Assembly: GCA_905221605.1 (NCBI GenBank)
Contig: CAJNDS010002556.1
Span: 182,001-246,000, forward strand
Length of the DNA: 64,000 nucleotides
Direction of reading: 5' to 3'
From: Symbiodinium natans
Lineage: Eukaryota > Sar > Dinophyceae > Suessiales > Symbiodiniaceae
Below the pieces are notes generated by a model, which worked only from the letters and a program-made list of their open reading frames with translations, was not told the DNA's origin and made no database searches. Shown here piece after piece: positions 42,171 through 52,392 of the stretch. The stretch's first letter is position 1. Every line of letters starts with the position of its first letter. Both the position numbers and the translations under genes were made by a program.

Positions 42171-42439
42171 AATTCCTAAGCCCTCCTTCCCTAAATGCTA
42201 TCCTGGGTGGGATTAGGGGGACCCTTCAAAGGGAAACCCTTCTGAACCCTCTTCTGGCTCTCTTAAACAGGGACCTTATTCAGAGGGTCTATATCCCCAA
42301 GGGTCCCCCTAAACCTATCTCCAATGCTAAACCCAGAGGATTGAGGGAGTGCCTGTTGGAGAATCCCCATCCCGCACCCCACGGGAGTGCCAGTCAATGA
42401 TCCCGACAGTTCCGAGTCAAGTTTCTCAGTTTAAGGGTG

Positions 42440-42523
42440 TAGGGTTAGGGTTTTAGGGTTTAGGGTTTAGGGTTTAGGGTTTAGGGTTTAGGGTTTAGGG
42501 TTTAGGGTTTAGGGTTTAGGGTG
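42440..42523. repeat. Interstitial TTTAGGG array
   Basis: About 12 near-perfect units. Confidence 0.9.
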
Positions 42524-42581
42524 TGTGAAGGAGCATCCTTAACTTCCTCCATGCCTGATGGGTTCGGTTTTTTTGTTTCAG

Positions 42582-42616
42582 GAGGCCACGAGAAAGCTGG
42601 AAGACCCCCAAGTACG
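42582..42616 (+). CDS. Exon 2 of a five-exon model
   Basis: 35 nt with near-ideal splice sites (ttttttttgtttcag and TACG|gtaaga). Phase 0 reads EATRKLEDPQV plus two bases that complete a codon with exon 3. Confidence 0.6.
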
Positions 42617-42803
42617 GTAAGAAGTTATAAGAACCATAATCAAGGTTATCATATAGGTTACCTCTCTGAGAATGCTACGTCTGCTTGAACTACCTTAAAC
42701 CCTAAGCCCGAAACTCCAAACCCTAAACCCCAAACCTCCAAACCCTAAACCCCAAACTCTAAACCGTAGCATATACCAAATCCCGCCTCGAGGCCTTGCG
42801 CAG

Positions 42804-42867
42804 CCTTCTCCCAGAGGGCAGCCGCCGAAGCCAGGCAGAAGACTCGAAAGCCGAATGCAGGGGCCGA
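42804..42867 (+). CDS. Exon 3 of a five-exon model
   Basis: 64 nt between ccttgcgcag and a strong donor (GGCCGA|gtgagg). Continuing the phase it reads LLPEGSRRSQAEDSKAECRG. TTTAGGG-type repeats follow the donor at once. Confidence 0.55.
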
Positions 42868-43056
42868 GTGAGGGTTTAGGGTTTAGGGTTTGGGGGTTTA
42901 GGGTTTAGGGAATGGTGATTTTTTGGTAGGTGGTGTTGCCAGACCGGCATCAGCAGCTGCTCTAGATGAACAGCCTCTGTCCTTGGGGCTTGGGAGGAGG
43001 GGGGGGGGGGGAATCTTTTTGCAAGGTAGGCCCCGCCAAACCCACCTCAGCTTCAG

Positions 43057-43075
43057 AGATTTCGGGACACCTGCT
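43057..43075 (+). CDS. Possible 19-nt microexon (exon 4)
   Basis: 19 nt between cctcagcttcag and GT (CTGCT|gtttag), reading RFRDTC and leaving one base that fits the two-base start of the next exon. Proposed only because phase and splice edges agree on both sides. Confidence 0.3.
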
Positions 43076-43297
43076 GTTTAGGGTTCAGGGTTTAGGGGAA
43101 CAGACCAAAGTTCAAACCCCCAGAGTCCTGTAGACCTAAAATCAGCAAACCCTAGAACCCTGAAACTCACAAACCTCAGAGCCAAAACCCTGAAACCCCA
43201 ACAAACTAAACCCCCAGACCCTAAACCCTCAACCCTAAACCCCCGACCTTAAACCCTAGACCCTAAAACCCTAAACCTTAAACCCTAAAACCCTTAG

Positions 43298-43431
43298 ACA
43301 CCGAAGAGGCGCCCGGGGCCTGGGCCCTCTGGGCCGGCGCGGCCGCGGCCGCCGCTTCCGGGGCCGCGGCGGTCATCGGGCTCCTGACGCGCCCCCGGAG
43401 GGGCGCGGAGGAGCCTTTGCTGGAGTCGTAG
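43298..43431 (+). CDS. C-terminal exon of a putative membrane protein (exon 5)
   Basis: 134 nt after aaacccttag, with almost every third base G or C, ending in TAG at 43429-43431. It encodes an Ala/Gly-rich hydrophobic stretch (AAAAAASGAAAVIGLL), then a basic TRPRRG and the tail AEEPLLES. This looks like one membrane helix and a short cytosolic tail. An internal PPR-like exon read with a GC donor (GAWALWA) is a weaker alternative. Confidence 0.55.
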
Positions 43432-43781
43432 GGGTTTAGGGTTTAGGCTCTCCTCGGCTTACTTTTGTTACAAAGGGGGTGTATGAAAATGGATAAGACT
43501 TGTTTTTTTTTTTTGGGGGGGGGGGGGGTTAGGTCACCCTGCGCGCTGGTTGCGTCCAGCCCGGATGTTTTCATCGGGTCCCCTCAAAGTCCCTTCGATT
43601 GCAGGCTTAGGTTTGGGTAGGGTTTAACGGTTGAAAGTCTCGGGCTGCCCAAGAACCTGACATCTAAAGTCGCAGGGAGCGTTTCGGGGAGCCACTGTGA
43701 GGGAGCATTGGGGAAACCCTAAACCCTAATCCGGAGGTTTAACGTAAGGGGATGGGAGGTCAGCTCTCCCCGCATCGGCAG

Positions 43782-43850
43782 GGCTCCTGCGCAGAATGCA
43801 GCTCAAAGTGTGGCTGCCGACAAGTACGCGGAATCCAAAAGCACAGCTGC
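43782..43850 (+). CDS. PPR-like exon candidate
   Basis: After catcggcag, two bases in, it reads LLRRMQLKVWLPTST, which matches the second helix and loop of a PPR unit (L-L-x-x-M...P). Another acceptor (ctgcgcag) opens a second frame reading NAAQSVAADKYAESKS. It could precede the PPR exons that start at 45117, but no phase-consistent join was found. Confidence 0.35.
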
Positions 43851-44221
43851 AATAGCGAAATCTACTGAAATCTTCAGCCCTGATAAACCCTAAACCCTAA
43901 ACCCTAAACCCTGACCCTTGTCCAGAGGTCAAGAGCCCGACATGATGGAACAAATACCCCATGCCCTCATGAAGGGGTACACGTGCCTTGAGCCCTAAAT
44001 CGGAAAATCCCCCGCACATGGTTTCCAAGACGCGTTTTGGTTTCCGCTGTTTCGGACCCTGGCTGCGACACAATCTTCCTGCTAAGGGATGCTGGGAGGG
44101 AACCCCCCTTTTAATCCTGCTGGCTTATAGCCGAAAAGCAGCTTATGTACTGATCTCGAACATTCTTACTGATGTTGCCCAATCCCCATACGCCCCAGTG
44201 GCCCCAAGATAGCCCCTGTAA

Positions 44222-44868
44222 GTGATTGAAGGGGTTCCTACATAAGCCTAGATACACCCCTATATATACATACATGTATCCTTAAAATTCCCGCCGCCGT
44301 GGAAACCGTACCCTATTTTTGGTGAAAGTTAGCGTTTCGCGTACTAGGCGACAGGCCTATTTTGCGAGGTTTTAGAAAGGCGTGATTTCGTAAGTCGATT
44401 TTGCGAAACGTTGGGTTTTTGCAAGATTGTCGGGTCGTTTTGTTGTTGGGGCCTTGAGCGCTCTGGGACTTTTCCTTTGCTGTGTGTGCAGTCGTGACGC
44501 GAGTCTCACAGCTTTGCTGCGTGCACGCGCGGCAAACACTGTAATTTGCGATATTTTCATGCATTTCTGCCAAGACAGCCTCTGCGGCTGTATTTTTTGG
44601 AGGCTTGCATTTCCGAAAACGCATTTGCCAAGTTTCAGGACTTTGACGGTTTTTGTGGCATGGTCGCGAAAGGCTGGACGCTTGTGACAGATTTTCCTCT
44701 TCCACATCCTTGTGCAGTATGTTGTACAAAGAGGCGAAAACGCTGTAAATACCAGTGTTTTTGGCATGTATGCAACATGAATGATGTTCTTATCCCCCAC
44801 CCCCCCCCCCCAAGAAAAGTAGCAGAAACCAGGTACGGTGACACCGCCGTATGCTTGAAATACACAGA
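44222..44868. other. Repeat-free island, open frames on both strands
   Basis: The minus strand is open for 138 codons (44729-44313) with many Lys/Arg/Gln (contains NTAAEAVLAEMHENIANY). The plus strand is open over 44427-44687. Neither has a recognised domain. A possible inserted gene remnant. Confidence 0.3.
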
Positions 44869-44869
44869 C

Positions 44870-44872
44870 ACA

Positions 44873-44910
<38 letters not shown>

Positions 44911-44976
44911 CATATATATATATACATATATATATATATACATATACATATATATATATATATACATATATACATA
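44870..44976. repeat. (AT)n-rich microsatellite
   Basis: TATA repeats with periodic CATA. Tyr/Ile-rich open frames across it are artefacts. A second low-complexity TATG/TGTATG patch is at about 45590-45660. Confidence 0.9.
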
Positions 44977-45116
44977 AAACATGCAAAGAAGCACGGGGGT
45001 ATGTGTATGTGTGTATGTATGTATACAGGTATTCACGGATGTATTGATGTATTTACATCGTTCTTTTGCGTAGCTTTATTCACACGTCCTCCACGAGTCC
45101 CTTAAACCTGGTCCAG

Positions 45117-45162
45117 CGCTGCGCGCCGTGTCTCGGAGCATGTTTTACCCAACCCACGGGAG
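45117..45162 (+). CDS. PPR gene exon (L-G-A-C helix)
   Basis: 46 nt after aacctggtccag, phase 0, reading RCAPCLGACFTQPTG and ending in phase 1 at a GC donor (GGAG|gcttcg). The L-G-A-C core aligns with the first helix of a PPR unit. Most upstream exon that joins in phase to the chain, hence the least certain of the thirteen. Confidence 0.4.
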
Positions 45163-45468
45163 GCTTCGGGCCCCCAACAGCGAACGCAGGGGCTGTAGGG
45201 TTTTGGGGCCGGGCTCGGGGGAGCCGTTTAGGGTCTGGGTTTAGAGCTTACGGGCAGTTTAGGACCCTCAACCAGACGCCCTAACTTCGCCGGGCTGGAG
45301 TTAGCTTTGGGGTCTCGATAGCTGACATCGTCGCGACATCGGACATCAACGAAGGGCTTGGGGCTTAGGGTAACCTATCGAATAGCCATAACCATCATAA
45401 GCATACAATGTAACAGTAGGTACGGTTAAGGATTGAGGGTTGAGGGTTGACGGTCTTGGGCCCGACAG

Positions 45469-45503
45469 CTGAAGACGTGCTTGTGCGCATGCAGCGGCAG
45501 CCA
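45469..45503 (+). CDS. PPR gene exon (helix B)
   Basis: 35 nt after ggcccgacag. It completes the previous codon, then reads EDVLVRMQRQP to a GC donor (CCA|gcaggg), phase 0. V-L-V-R-M is in the register of the second PPR helix. The frame stays open past the donor to a stop at 45555, so a terminal exon is the alternative. Confidence 0.5.
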
Positions 45504-46402
45504 GCAGGGGCCTATCTCATTATTTCGACTACTTTTCATAACAAAATTGTATGCTAAATACATATTTGTGTATATGTGTGCAAAAAGGCAGATGCACGTG
45601 TATGTATGAAAGTATGTGATGTATGTAGGAATGTACGTATGTATGTGTGTCTATCTACCTGTGATTCTAAGACGGAAATTTGGGTAATTGTTTAGGCCCC
45701 TGTGCTATTTGCACAGGGCGCAAGACGCCCTGGAGTGAGGCAGATCGCAAATGACAAAAGCCCGTTAGATTAAACCGTTAGGCGTTTAAGGCTTTAGGAT
45801 CCCAAATTCCCTCCTCAGAAGTTTCTTTGTCAGTTTTGTGGGATCAGGGCTCCTAGCTAGGTAGACGGGTAGCTTGACTGTACAAGCTTATAGCCTCACA
45901 TCCCCCCTTGCACAACTTTAAACCCCAAACCCTAAACTCCCGTCCCGAGACTGCCCTTAACTTGGGCGGGGGAGGCTCCCTCCACCCTGAAGTCCGAACT
46001 CCACGCTCGTTCGATGTATCGCCGGCCTCTATGGGGAACCTTGTGTCGGGAGAGAAGTAAGTGAGGCTTGATATGGCATATAGCGCAGTTCCCCTGATTG
46101 GGCTTAAGAGGAACCATATGCTGATTTTTCTTTAGAGGGTTCAAGGGGCCCATCTAGAAAACCCGAACCATTGAATTTCGTCAATTGCCCCCACAGTCGC
46201 TGAGACCCTCACCCTAATGTAAACCACCCACCCTCCTCAGCATAAGTATTGCCAGGCGAGGATATTCCAGTATATTGGCAGAGATGTAGGTAGCCTAAAC
46301 CCAAAAACCCGAACCCTAAACACCTCAAACCCTAAAACCCTAAACCCCTTCAACCCTAAAGCCCTAAACCCTAAACCCTAAACCGCATGCTGGGGCAGGC
46401 AG

Positions 46403-46454
46403 ATCGAGCCCAACGGCGTCGCAGCAGCCCCAGCGGGGGAACAGTTCGAGTCCA
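46403..46454 (+). CDS. PPR gene exon (I-E-P-N loop)
   Basis: 52 nt after ggggcaggcag, phase 0, reading IEPNGVAAAPAGEQFES, then one base at a GC donor (TCCA|gcacct). I-E-P-N is the inter-unit loop of PPR proteins (consensus L-E-P-D). Joined to the exons before and after it gives normal unit lengths. CCCTAAA precedes, TTTAGGG follows. Confidence 0.6.
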
Positions 46455-46510
46455 GCACCTCAAAGCCCGAGCCCTGAATCCAGAACCTTTACGGTTTGGG
46501 GTTTAGGGGT

Positions 46511-46982
46511 TTAGGGGTTTATGGGTTTGGGGTTTAGGTTTTCGGGTTTAGGGTTTGGGGACATCCCTGAACCTCTGCAACATATATTATGACACAACTG
46601 CCTGGATACCGGCCCTAGACCCTCAGGCTTCGGCAGGTGTAGAATTACAGGAGTCGAATGGATTACCGACACCAAGAACTCCCCCTCTTCAACTCCCGAT
46701 GTCGTCGTTGTCACACAAGCTCGACAGAATGTCCGTTCTGGCAGATTGGGGGGAGGGAAGTTGAGTCTAGGGGCCTTTCGCGTTCAGGCCTTGTAGGGCT
46801 TTGGGTGCATGTGTTTTGCGTTTCAGGGCTTAGGGCGTTGGCCAGGTTAGGGGTTTAGGGGTTTTGGGTTTAGGGGTTTGGGGGTTTAGGGGTTTAGGGG
46901 TTAGGGGTTTAGGGTTTAGGGTTTAGGGTTTAGGTTTTAGGGTTTAGGGGCTGAGGGGTTTAGGGCTTGCTGGTGAAAAGAG
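46511..46982. other. Intron-like sequence with decayed TTTAGGG tracts
   Basis: TTTAGGG words at both ends around a repeat-free centre (46560-46780) with weak open frames. A further island at about 46990-47085 reads EAEAAATKIAELKTLAW on the minus strand and CLGQRALDHKL on the plus strand. No firm call. Confidence 0.3.
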
Positions 46983-47396
46983 GGGGCTCCCATGCTAAGG
47001 TCTTCAGCTCGGCGATCTTCGTCGCAGCAGCTTCTGCCTCGGTCAGAGGGCTCTGGATCACAAACTTAGGTATGGTGAGTTTAGGGTTTAGGGTTTAGGG
47101 TTTAGGGTTTTGGGGCCCTTTTTGGGTAATGTGTAGGAAGCCCCCTAAGCCCCAAGAACCCTACTCGAAAGCCCCTAAACCCTTATCAACACCTCATAAA
47201 CCCTCATAAGCCCTCATGAACTCTATACCCTAAACCCTTAACCCTAAACCCTTTACTTTAAACCCTAAACGACCCAAACCCTACACGCGAAACGCCCTAA
47301 GCGTTAAACCCTAAACGCCCTAAGCCCTAAACGCCCTAAGCCCTAAACCCTAAACGCCCCAAAAGCTAAACGCCCTAACTCCTAAACGCCCTCTAC

Positions 47397-47640
47397 CCTA
47401 AACCCTACACCCTAAACCCTATACCCTAAACCCTAAACCCTATACCCTAAACCCTATACCCTAAACCCTATACCCTAAACCCTATACCCTAAACCCTATA
47501 CCCTAAACCCTACACCCCAAACCCTATACCCCAAACCCTATACCCCAAACCCTATACCCTAAACCCTATACCCTAAACCCTACACCCCAAACCCTATACC
47601 CTAAACCCTATACCCTAAACCCTATACCCTAAACCCTACA
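47397..47640. repeat. Higher-order CCCTATA/CCCTAAA array
   Basis: Units alternate CCCTAAA-CCCTATA (or CCCTACA, CCCCAAA) with a 14-bp period for over 200 bp, unlike the simple 7-bp arrays elsewhere. Confidence 0.85.
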
Positions 47641-47670
47641 AACCCCGAAACCGGTTTGCCGAGGACGCAG

Positions 47671-47714
47671 CCGATTGGGCCTCTGCCCTGGGCCTCTTCA
47701 GTCGCGCGGAGGAA
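47671..47714 (+). CDS. PPR gene exon (D-W-A-S-A-L)
   Basis: 44 nt after cgaggacgcag. Two bases finish the previous codon, then DWASALGLFSRAEE. The Trp and the A-L-x-L-F pattern mark the second helix of a PPR unit. The donor is either GA (GAG|gaagcc, ending at 47711) or GC (GAA|gccacg), both phase 0. Confidence 0.65.
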
Positions 47715-47739
47715 GCCACGGGGCTCTCCTTTGAGGGGT

Positions 47740-47985
47740 TTTGGGGTTTAGGGGTTTAGGGGTTTAGGGTTTTGGGGTTTAGGGTTTAGGGTTTTGGGGT
47801 TTAGGGTTTAGGGTTTAGGGTTTAGGGTTTAGGGTTTAGGGTTTGGGGCTTAGTGTTTAGGGTTTAGGGTTTGGGGCTCAGGGTTTTTGCTTCAAGGGTT
47901 TAGGGTTTAAGGGTTTAAGGGTTTAAGGGTTTAGGGGTTTAGGGGTTTAGGGGTTTAAGGGTTTCAGGGTTTAGGGTTTGGCGCC
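47740..47985. repeat. TTTAGGG tract with several variants
   Basis: TTTAGGG, TTTAGGGG, TTTTGGGG and TTTAAGGG blocks in succession, on the donor side of the PPR exon. Confidence 0.85.
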
Positions 47986-48708
47986 TCTTGTGAATGAGCA
48001 CACTTGACACACCCTTTGGGGACACTCTAATCAATGTTGCTCTGGACGGGTGTTCCTTGTAATGCCTCATCGCCCTGATATAGCACGAACACACTAACCA
48101 CAAACACACTACCGCTCAGGGCCATCCCCTGCCTAAAAGTCGAAAACCTCTCAGGACCATACGAAAGATGTAAAAAACGAATAAAATGCCTATGTGTTGG
48201 GTGTTGGGGCCTTGGGTTTGGGGTTTAGGGCTTGTGTTCTCCCATTGGCTGATATTGTGGGCGCTGACTTCTGTCCATTGCTGGCGCAAGAGACCTCTGA
48301 ACCTCAAAGCCCACGAACCCTAGAGCAAAACTTTAAAATCCCTTTCCGTTTCAAAGGTCCGAACTAAAACCCGAAATTGGACAAGGTTCTAAAGCCTCTT
48401 CTCTTTCCTGAATTCTGAACCCTCAACCCGTAAATCAAAAAGCCATATATTTCCCTTATTGTGTTTAAGAAGGTTATATTTGAAGAAGGCCAAAAGAAGT
48501 TATTTTGATTTAAGGGGATCATGTATTAGACTTCCCTTATTGGGTTTAAGAGGATCATATTTCCAGGCAAACCAGAACCCCCAGCCGCAAAACCTAAACC
48601 CAAGAGGTAAACCCCCCTAATCGCCCTAAGCCCCAAACCTTAAACCCCACCTAAACCCTAAACCCTAAACCCTAGAAAAGGGCCAAGGAAGCCCCCAAGC
48701 TGGATCAG

Positions 48709-48758
48709 GGCCACCAGCTGGCTCCCGACGCGGTGATGCTCAGCGAAGGGCTCGGAGA
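48709..48758 (+). CDS. PPR gene exon (L-A-P-D loop)
   Basis: 50 nt after gctggatcag, phase 0, reading GHQLAPDAVMLSEGLG and ending in phase 2 at a GC donor (GGAGA|gcgctc). L-A-P-D-A-V matches the PPR loop and start of the next unit. The frame remains open to about 48777, so the donor is inferred from phase with the next exon. Confidence 0.55.
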
Positions 48759-48984
48759 GCGCTCCGGACGGGCATGGGGGGGCTAGGGTTTCGGGTTTAG
48801 GGTTTAGGGTTTAGGGTTTGGGGTTTAGGGTTTAGGGTGCAGGGTTCAGCTTGAGATTAGGGAGTTAAGGTTTGTTGTTTCCGGCATTTTGAGAGGCAAG
48901 GGCTTTGGAAGTTTCTCGATGTTAATGGTGGAAGGTTTCTGCCTCGGGACGTGCTCGGCTTCAGGAGCGTCTTGATTTTCTGGG

Positions 48985-49095
48985 ACCCAGCGTTGGCCCT
49001 TATTCGTTCCTTTTAGGGTTCAGGTTGCCTTGTAATTCTAAACCCTCAAACCAAAGAGTTGCCCTTTTTATTCCTGGGTTACTCCTGGGTCTAGT
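48985..49095. repeat. Inverted-repeat element, family D
   Basis: TTGGCCCTTATTCGTTCCTT on the left and AAGAGTTGCCCTTTTTATTCC on the right, ending GGGTTACTCCTGGGTCTAG as in the copies at 34815 and 40885. Confidence 0.45.
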
Positions 49096-49154
49096 TATGG
49101 AGACTCACAAGGAAGCAAAGTGTCGCGTACCCTGAGCTGCAGACCCCAGACTTC

Positions 49155-49333
49155 AAACCCTAAACCCTAAACCCCAAACCCCAAACCCCAAACCCAAAAC
49201 CCCAAACCCTAAACCCCAAACCCCAAACCCCAAATCCCAAACCCCAAACCCCAAACCCCAAACCCCAAACCCTAAACCCTAAACCCCAAACCCTAAACCC
49301 TAAACCCTAAACCCTAAACCCTAAACCCTAAAC
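49155..49333. repeat. CCCCAAA/CCCTAAA array
   Basis: Starts mostly as CCCCAAA units and changes to CCCTAAA towards the exon. Confidence 0.85.
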
Positions 49334-49377
49334 CCTTACACAACCTGCGGCCGAGGCTCGGCCCTCTTTTCTTGCAG

Positions 49378-49429
49378 CGAGGCGGCGGCATGGCCGGCGG
49401 CCATGAGGCCCTCTGCGCGACACATCATG
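49378..49429 (+). CDS. PPR gene exon (W-P-A-A-M)
   Basis: 52 nt between ctcttttcttgcag and GT (ATCATG|gtgact). One base completes the previous codon, then EAAAWPAAMRPSARHIM. W-P-A-A-M stands where W-Q-x-A-L is expected. Splice sites are good on both sides. Confidence 0.55.
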
Positions 49430-49519
49430 GTGACTGAGGGCTTTGGGGGTTTAGGCTTTAGGGGTCTGAAGCTTAAGGTTGAAGGTGTAGTATCATGTAT
49501 CTACCTAAATAAATAAATA

Positions 49520-49627
49520 GATATATATATATATAACATATATAATAAATATATATATATATATACATATATACATATATATATATATACATATATATAT
49601 ATATGTACATATATATATATATATACG
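49520..49627. repeat. (AT)n microsatellite
   Basis: ATATAT runs broken by ACATAT and GTACAT, followed by T- and G-runs to about 49675. Confidence 0.9.
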
Positions 49628-49679
49628 TACACTTTTTGTTTTTTAGGGGGAGGGCGGGGGGGGGGGGAGGGGGGCGGCG

Positions 49680-50122
49680 TTTAGGCGTTTAGGGTTTAAG
49701 GGTTTAGTCCTCCAAAGCGAGGGACTTCTAGGTGCACTTCTAGTATACTCCTTCAAACAGCTGCCTGATCTGGTGGCATCCCCCTCTGAACCTCCAAGGC
49801 CAAGAAAGTCGGGCCGAGCTAGCCAGGCCCTTAAGGGATTCTGTAATTTCTGTACTGCGAAGGCGACCTCATCTAAGAATACAGTTCAGAGGGTTACTGG
49901 CCTGCCTTACGTCATTAATTTTGCATTTTGAGTATACAGATATAGAAGAATGGATGCCACTACGCATATGAGTAAGCAAATTTCTTCAGGTCTTGACGGT
50001 TTTGGGGTGCGGTTTTTTGGCGGCTCCGGGGTCCACAGCCCACCCATGAAGCTTCAATCACACCCTAAGCCTCCGACCCTAAGCCTTACTTAGACTCAAG
50101 CAGGTTTTTGTCTAAGAGAAGT
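49680..50122. other. Repeat-poor intron stretch, no gene seen
   Basis: Mixed composition, no convincing exon. Leads into the family F element. Confidence 0.4.
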
Positions 50123-50247
50123 TATATGAAGCAGGGTTTATATTTCTGTTTTTGGTGAGTGTATATAAGGTTCCTTTTTAATATTGGTGAGTGTATATAC
50201 CTGGTGTCCTTTTGGGGGTACAAGAAATATATACCCTACTTCATATG
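50123..50247. repeat. Inverted-repeat element, family F, copy 2
   Basis: Matches 32919-33045 closely, with shared GGTGAGTGTATATAAGGTTC and TGGTGTCCTTTTGGGG. A related hairpin with ATGGTCTCTTAATTC and CATGGCCC ends follows directly (to about 50330). Confidence 0.75.
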
Positions 50248-50925
50248 GTCTCTTAATTCAGAAGGAGTATATAAGGGTTCCCCTTCTCAGGACCCACATG
50301 AGTGGACCATGTCATGGCCCTATGAGGGTATGGGATCCTTGCGCAGCAGGCTGCTTCACCACGCACGAGAATCGAGCCTCGAGCTGAACACTGTGCAGCC
50401 GGCGTTGCTTGTGGGACCTGGGAAAAGTGGGTTAGGGGTTTGGGGTTTAGGGTTTAGGGTTTAGGGTTTAGGGGAAAGAGGCGGTTCTGAGGAGCTGAGG
50501 GCTTGCCTTGAGAAGCCCAAAGCCTACTCAAGTTCGAATCCCCTTTTCAGGGCTGGGGTTATTGCAATGCCTCCGTTTTAGGTTTTTTTGGAATCTAGGC
50601 TTCGGGGTTTCTTGTCGAAGTTTTGGACACCATGTTTGGGGGAACCTGGCTAGTGGTCTTCCTCTTCTTTGTTCCTGTGGGGGTAGGTTGTCGCAGTGCG
50701 CCTGCCCAACGTTCTATCATTGTAGGGCTTCGGGGAGTTAGGGTTCAGGGCTGAGGAACGGGGACGAATCTTTAAACGCTTTACACCCATGAAGCCTTAA
50801 ATGTAAAGCAGGCTGGTTTCAGGGCAACGAAGCGACATGAGTTTCTACAAACCCTAGACCCTAAACCCCAAACCCCAACCCCAAACCCCAAAGCCTAAAC
50901 CCTAAACCCTAAACTGGGTCTCAAG

Positions 50926-50991
50926 GGGCCACGAGTGCAGGCCGCGGCGAACGCCGCGATCGGCGCCTGCGCGGCTGCCGGCGCGTGGCAG
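50926..50991 (+). CDS. PPR gene exon (N-A-A-I-G-A-C to W)
   Basis: 66 nt between gggtctcaag and GT (TGGCAG|gttggc), phase 0 at both ends. Reads GPRVQAAANAAIGACAAAGA and WQ. N-A-A-I-G-A-C...G-A-W-Q is an almost perfect first helix of a Trp-type PPR unit. One of the strongest single exons. Confidence 0.75.
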
Positions 50992-51029
50992 GTTGGCCCA
51001 AACAATTTTTAGGGTTTAGGGTTTTGGGT

Positions 51030-51190
51030 TTTGGATTAGGGTTTAGGGTTTAGGGCTTAGGGCTTAGGGCTTAGGGCTCAGGGTTTAGGGCTTAGGACTT
51101 AGGGCTTAGAATTAGGGCTTAGAATTAGGGCTTGGGGCTTGGGGCTTGGGGCTTGGGGCTTGGGGCTTGGGGCTTAGGGCTTAGGGTCAG
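51030..51190. repeat. GGGCTTA / GGGGCTT variant array
   Basis: The repeat drifts from TTTAGGG to GGGCTTA to GGGGCTT in homogeneous blocks, a sign of local amplification of variants. Confidence 0.85.
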
Positions 51191-51234
51191 GGTTTCTACA
51201 CAGCTGTCGCCCCGAAGCCCCTAAACCCTAAACC

Positions 51235-51336
51235 TTGGGATGTTCCCCCTTATACTAACAGTCCTTAATAAGAATTATAGTACCTCCCTATTATAATCCC
51301 CATTCAGGACTGTTAGTAGAAAGGGGAACATCCCAA
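51235..51336. repeat. Inverted-repeat element, family B
   Basis: Ends TTGGGATGTTCCCCCTTA and GGGGAACATCCCAA, with inner arms AACAGTCCTTAATA and TTCAGGACTGTTAG. Confidence 0.75.
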
Positions 51337-51609
51337 TATAAACCCTAAGCCGTAAGCCCGCAAGCCCCCCAAAAAGAACCTGTACCCTGAAGCCTCAATC
51401 CCTCGACCCCTGAATCCTAAAGGGCTTGGGAATCAGAGGTTTTAAGCATCGGTGCGCCTTTCTTCACTCTTTTGCTCAAAACCTATAGACCCAGAAGGGT
51501 TTCGGGTTCGAGGGACGGGGTCCACTAGCGGACGAGTGACCCTAACACGGCCCCTGAAGTGCGAGAGCCCATAAAAACCCTGAACCCTATAGCCCCAAAC
51601 CCTTCCAAA

Positions 51610-51960
51610 ACCCTAATTAAACCTCAGGACCTTAAACTCTAAAGCCTAGTTAAACCTTAGAACCTTAAACTCTAAACCCCAATTTAAACTTACAACCTTA
51701 AACTCTAAACCCTAAACCCTAAACCTTATAACCCTAAACCCCTAAACCCTAAACCTTAATATACCCCAAAGCCCCTCAGCTCTAAACCCTAAACCTTATA
51801 ACCTTAGACCCTAAACCCTACGCCCTAAACCCTATAACCCTAAAACCTAAAACCTTATAACCCTAAACCCTAACTACGCCCTAAACCCTATAACCCTAAA
51901 CCCTAAACCGTATAACCCTAAACCCCCTAAACCTTATAACCCTAAACCCTAAACCCCAAA
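51610..51960. repeat. Decayed CCCTAAA tract with ACCTTATAA words
   Basis: CCCTAAA interspersed with repeated ACCTTATAACC words, grading into the next exon. Confidence 0.75.
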
Positions 51961-51968
51961 GCGAACAG

Positions 51969-52056
51969 GAGGCCCTCGACTTGTTCCAGGGCACCGAGGC
52001 GGACGACATCACGTCCGAAGCTCGGCGCAAGTCACACATCCTACAGCTCGTGTGGA
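51969..52056 (+). CDS. PPR gene exon (E-A-L-D-L-F)
   Basis: 88 nt after aagcgaacag, phase 0. Reads EALDLFQGTEADDITSEARR and KSHILQLVW to an inferred GA donor (TGGA|gaggaa). It continues W-Q from the previous exon as W-Q-E-A-L-D-L-F, the PPR second helix. The middle part is less canonical, and an earlier GC donor (CAGG|gcaccg) with a missing exon is possible. Confidence 0.6.
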
Positions 52057-52392
52057 GAGGAACCTTTGGGGTTTAGGGTTTAGGGTTTAGGGTTTAGGGT
52101 TAGGGTTTCGGGTTTGGGGTTTGGGGCTAGGGGTTTAGGGTTTGGGGTTCAGGCCCTGAACCCTAAACCCTAAACCCTAAGAGCCCCAAGCCGCAGGTCT
52201 GTTAAGTTCGTGTCAAGGCTACTCAGCACCGGTTGCGGGACTCAGTCCCGTTTAGGGTTTAGGGTTTAGGGTTTAGGGTTTAGGGTTTAGGGTTTAGGGT
52301 ATTTAGGGTTTAGGGTTTAGGGTTTCATGAGTAACACCCACGAGCCTCAAGCCGTTAGTTCAAACATGAAAAGCTACACGATAACATGTTTC

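Noticed and set aside
44372-45105. Tyr/Ile-rich open frames on both strands
   Set aside because: They are translations of the AT microsatellite at 44870-44976.
46985-47090. Minus-strand exon reading EAEAAATKIAELKTLAW
   Set aside because: Very protein-like, but it would lie on the opposite strand between two plus-strand PPR exons and has weak splice edges. Left as unresolved rather than annotated.
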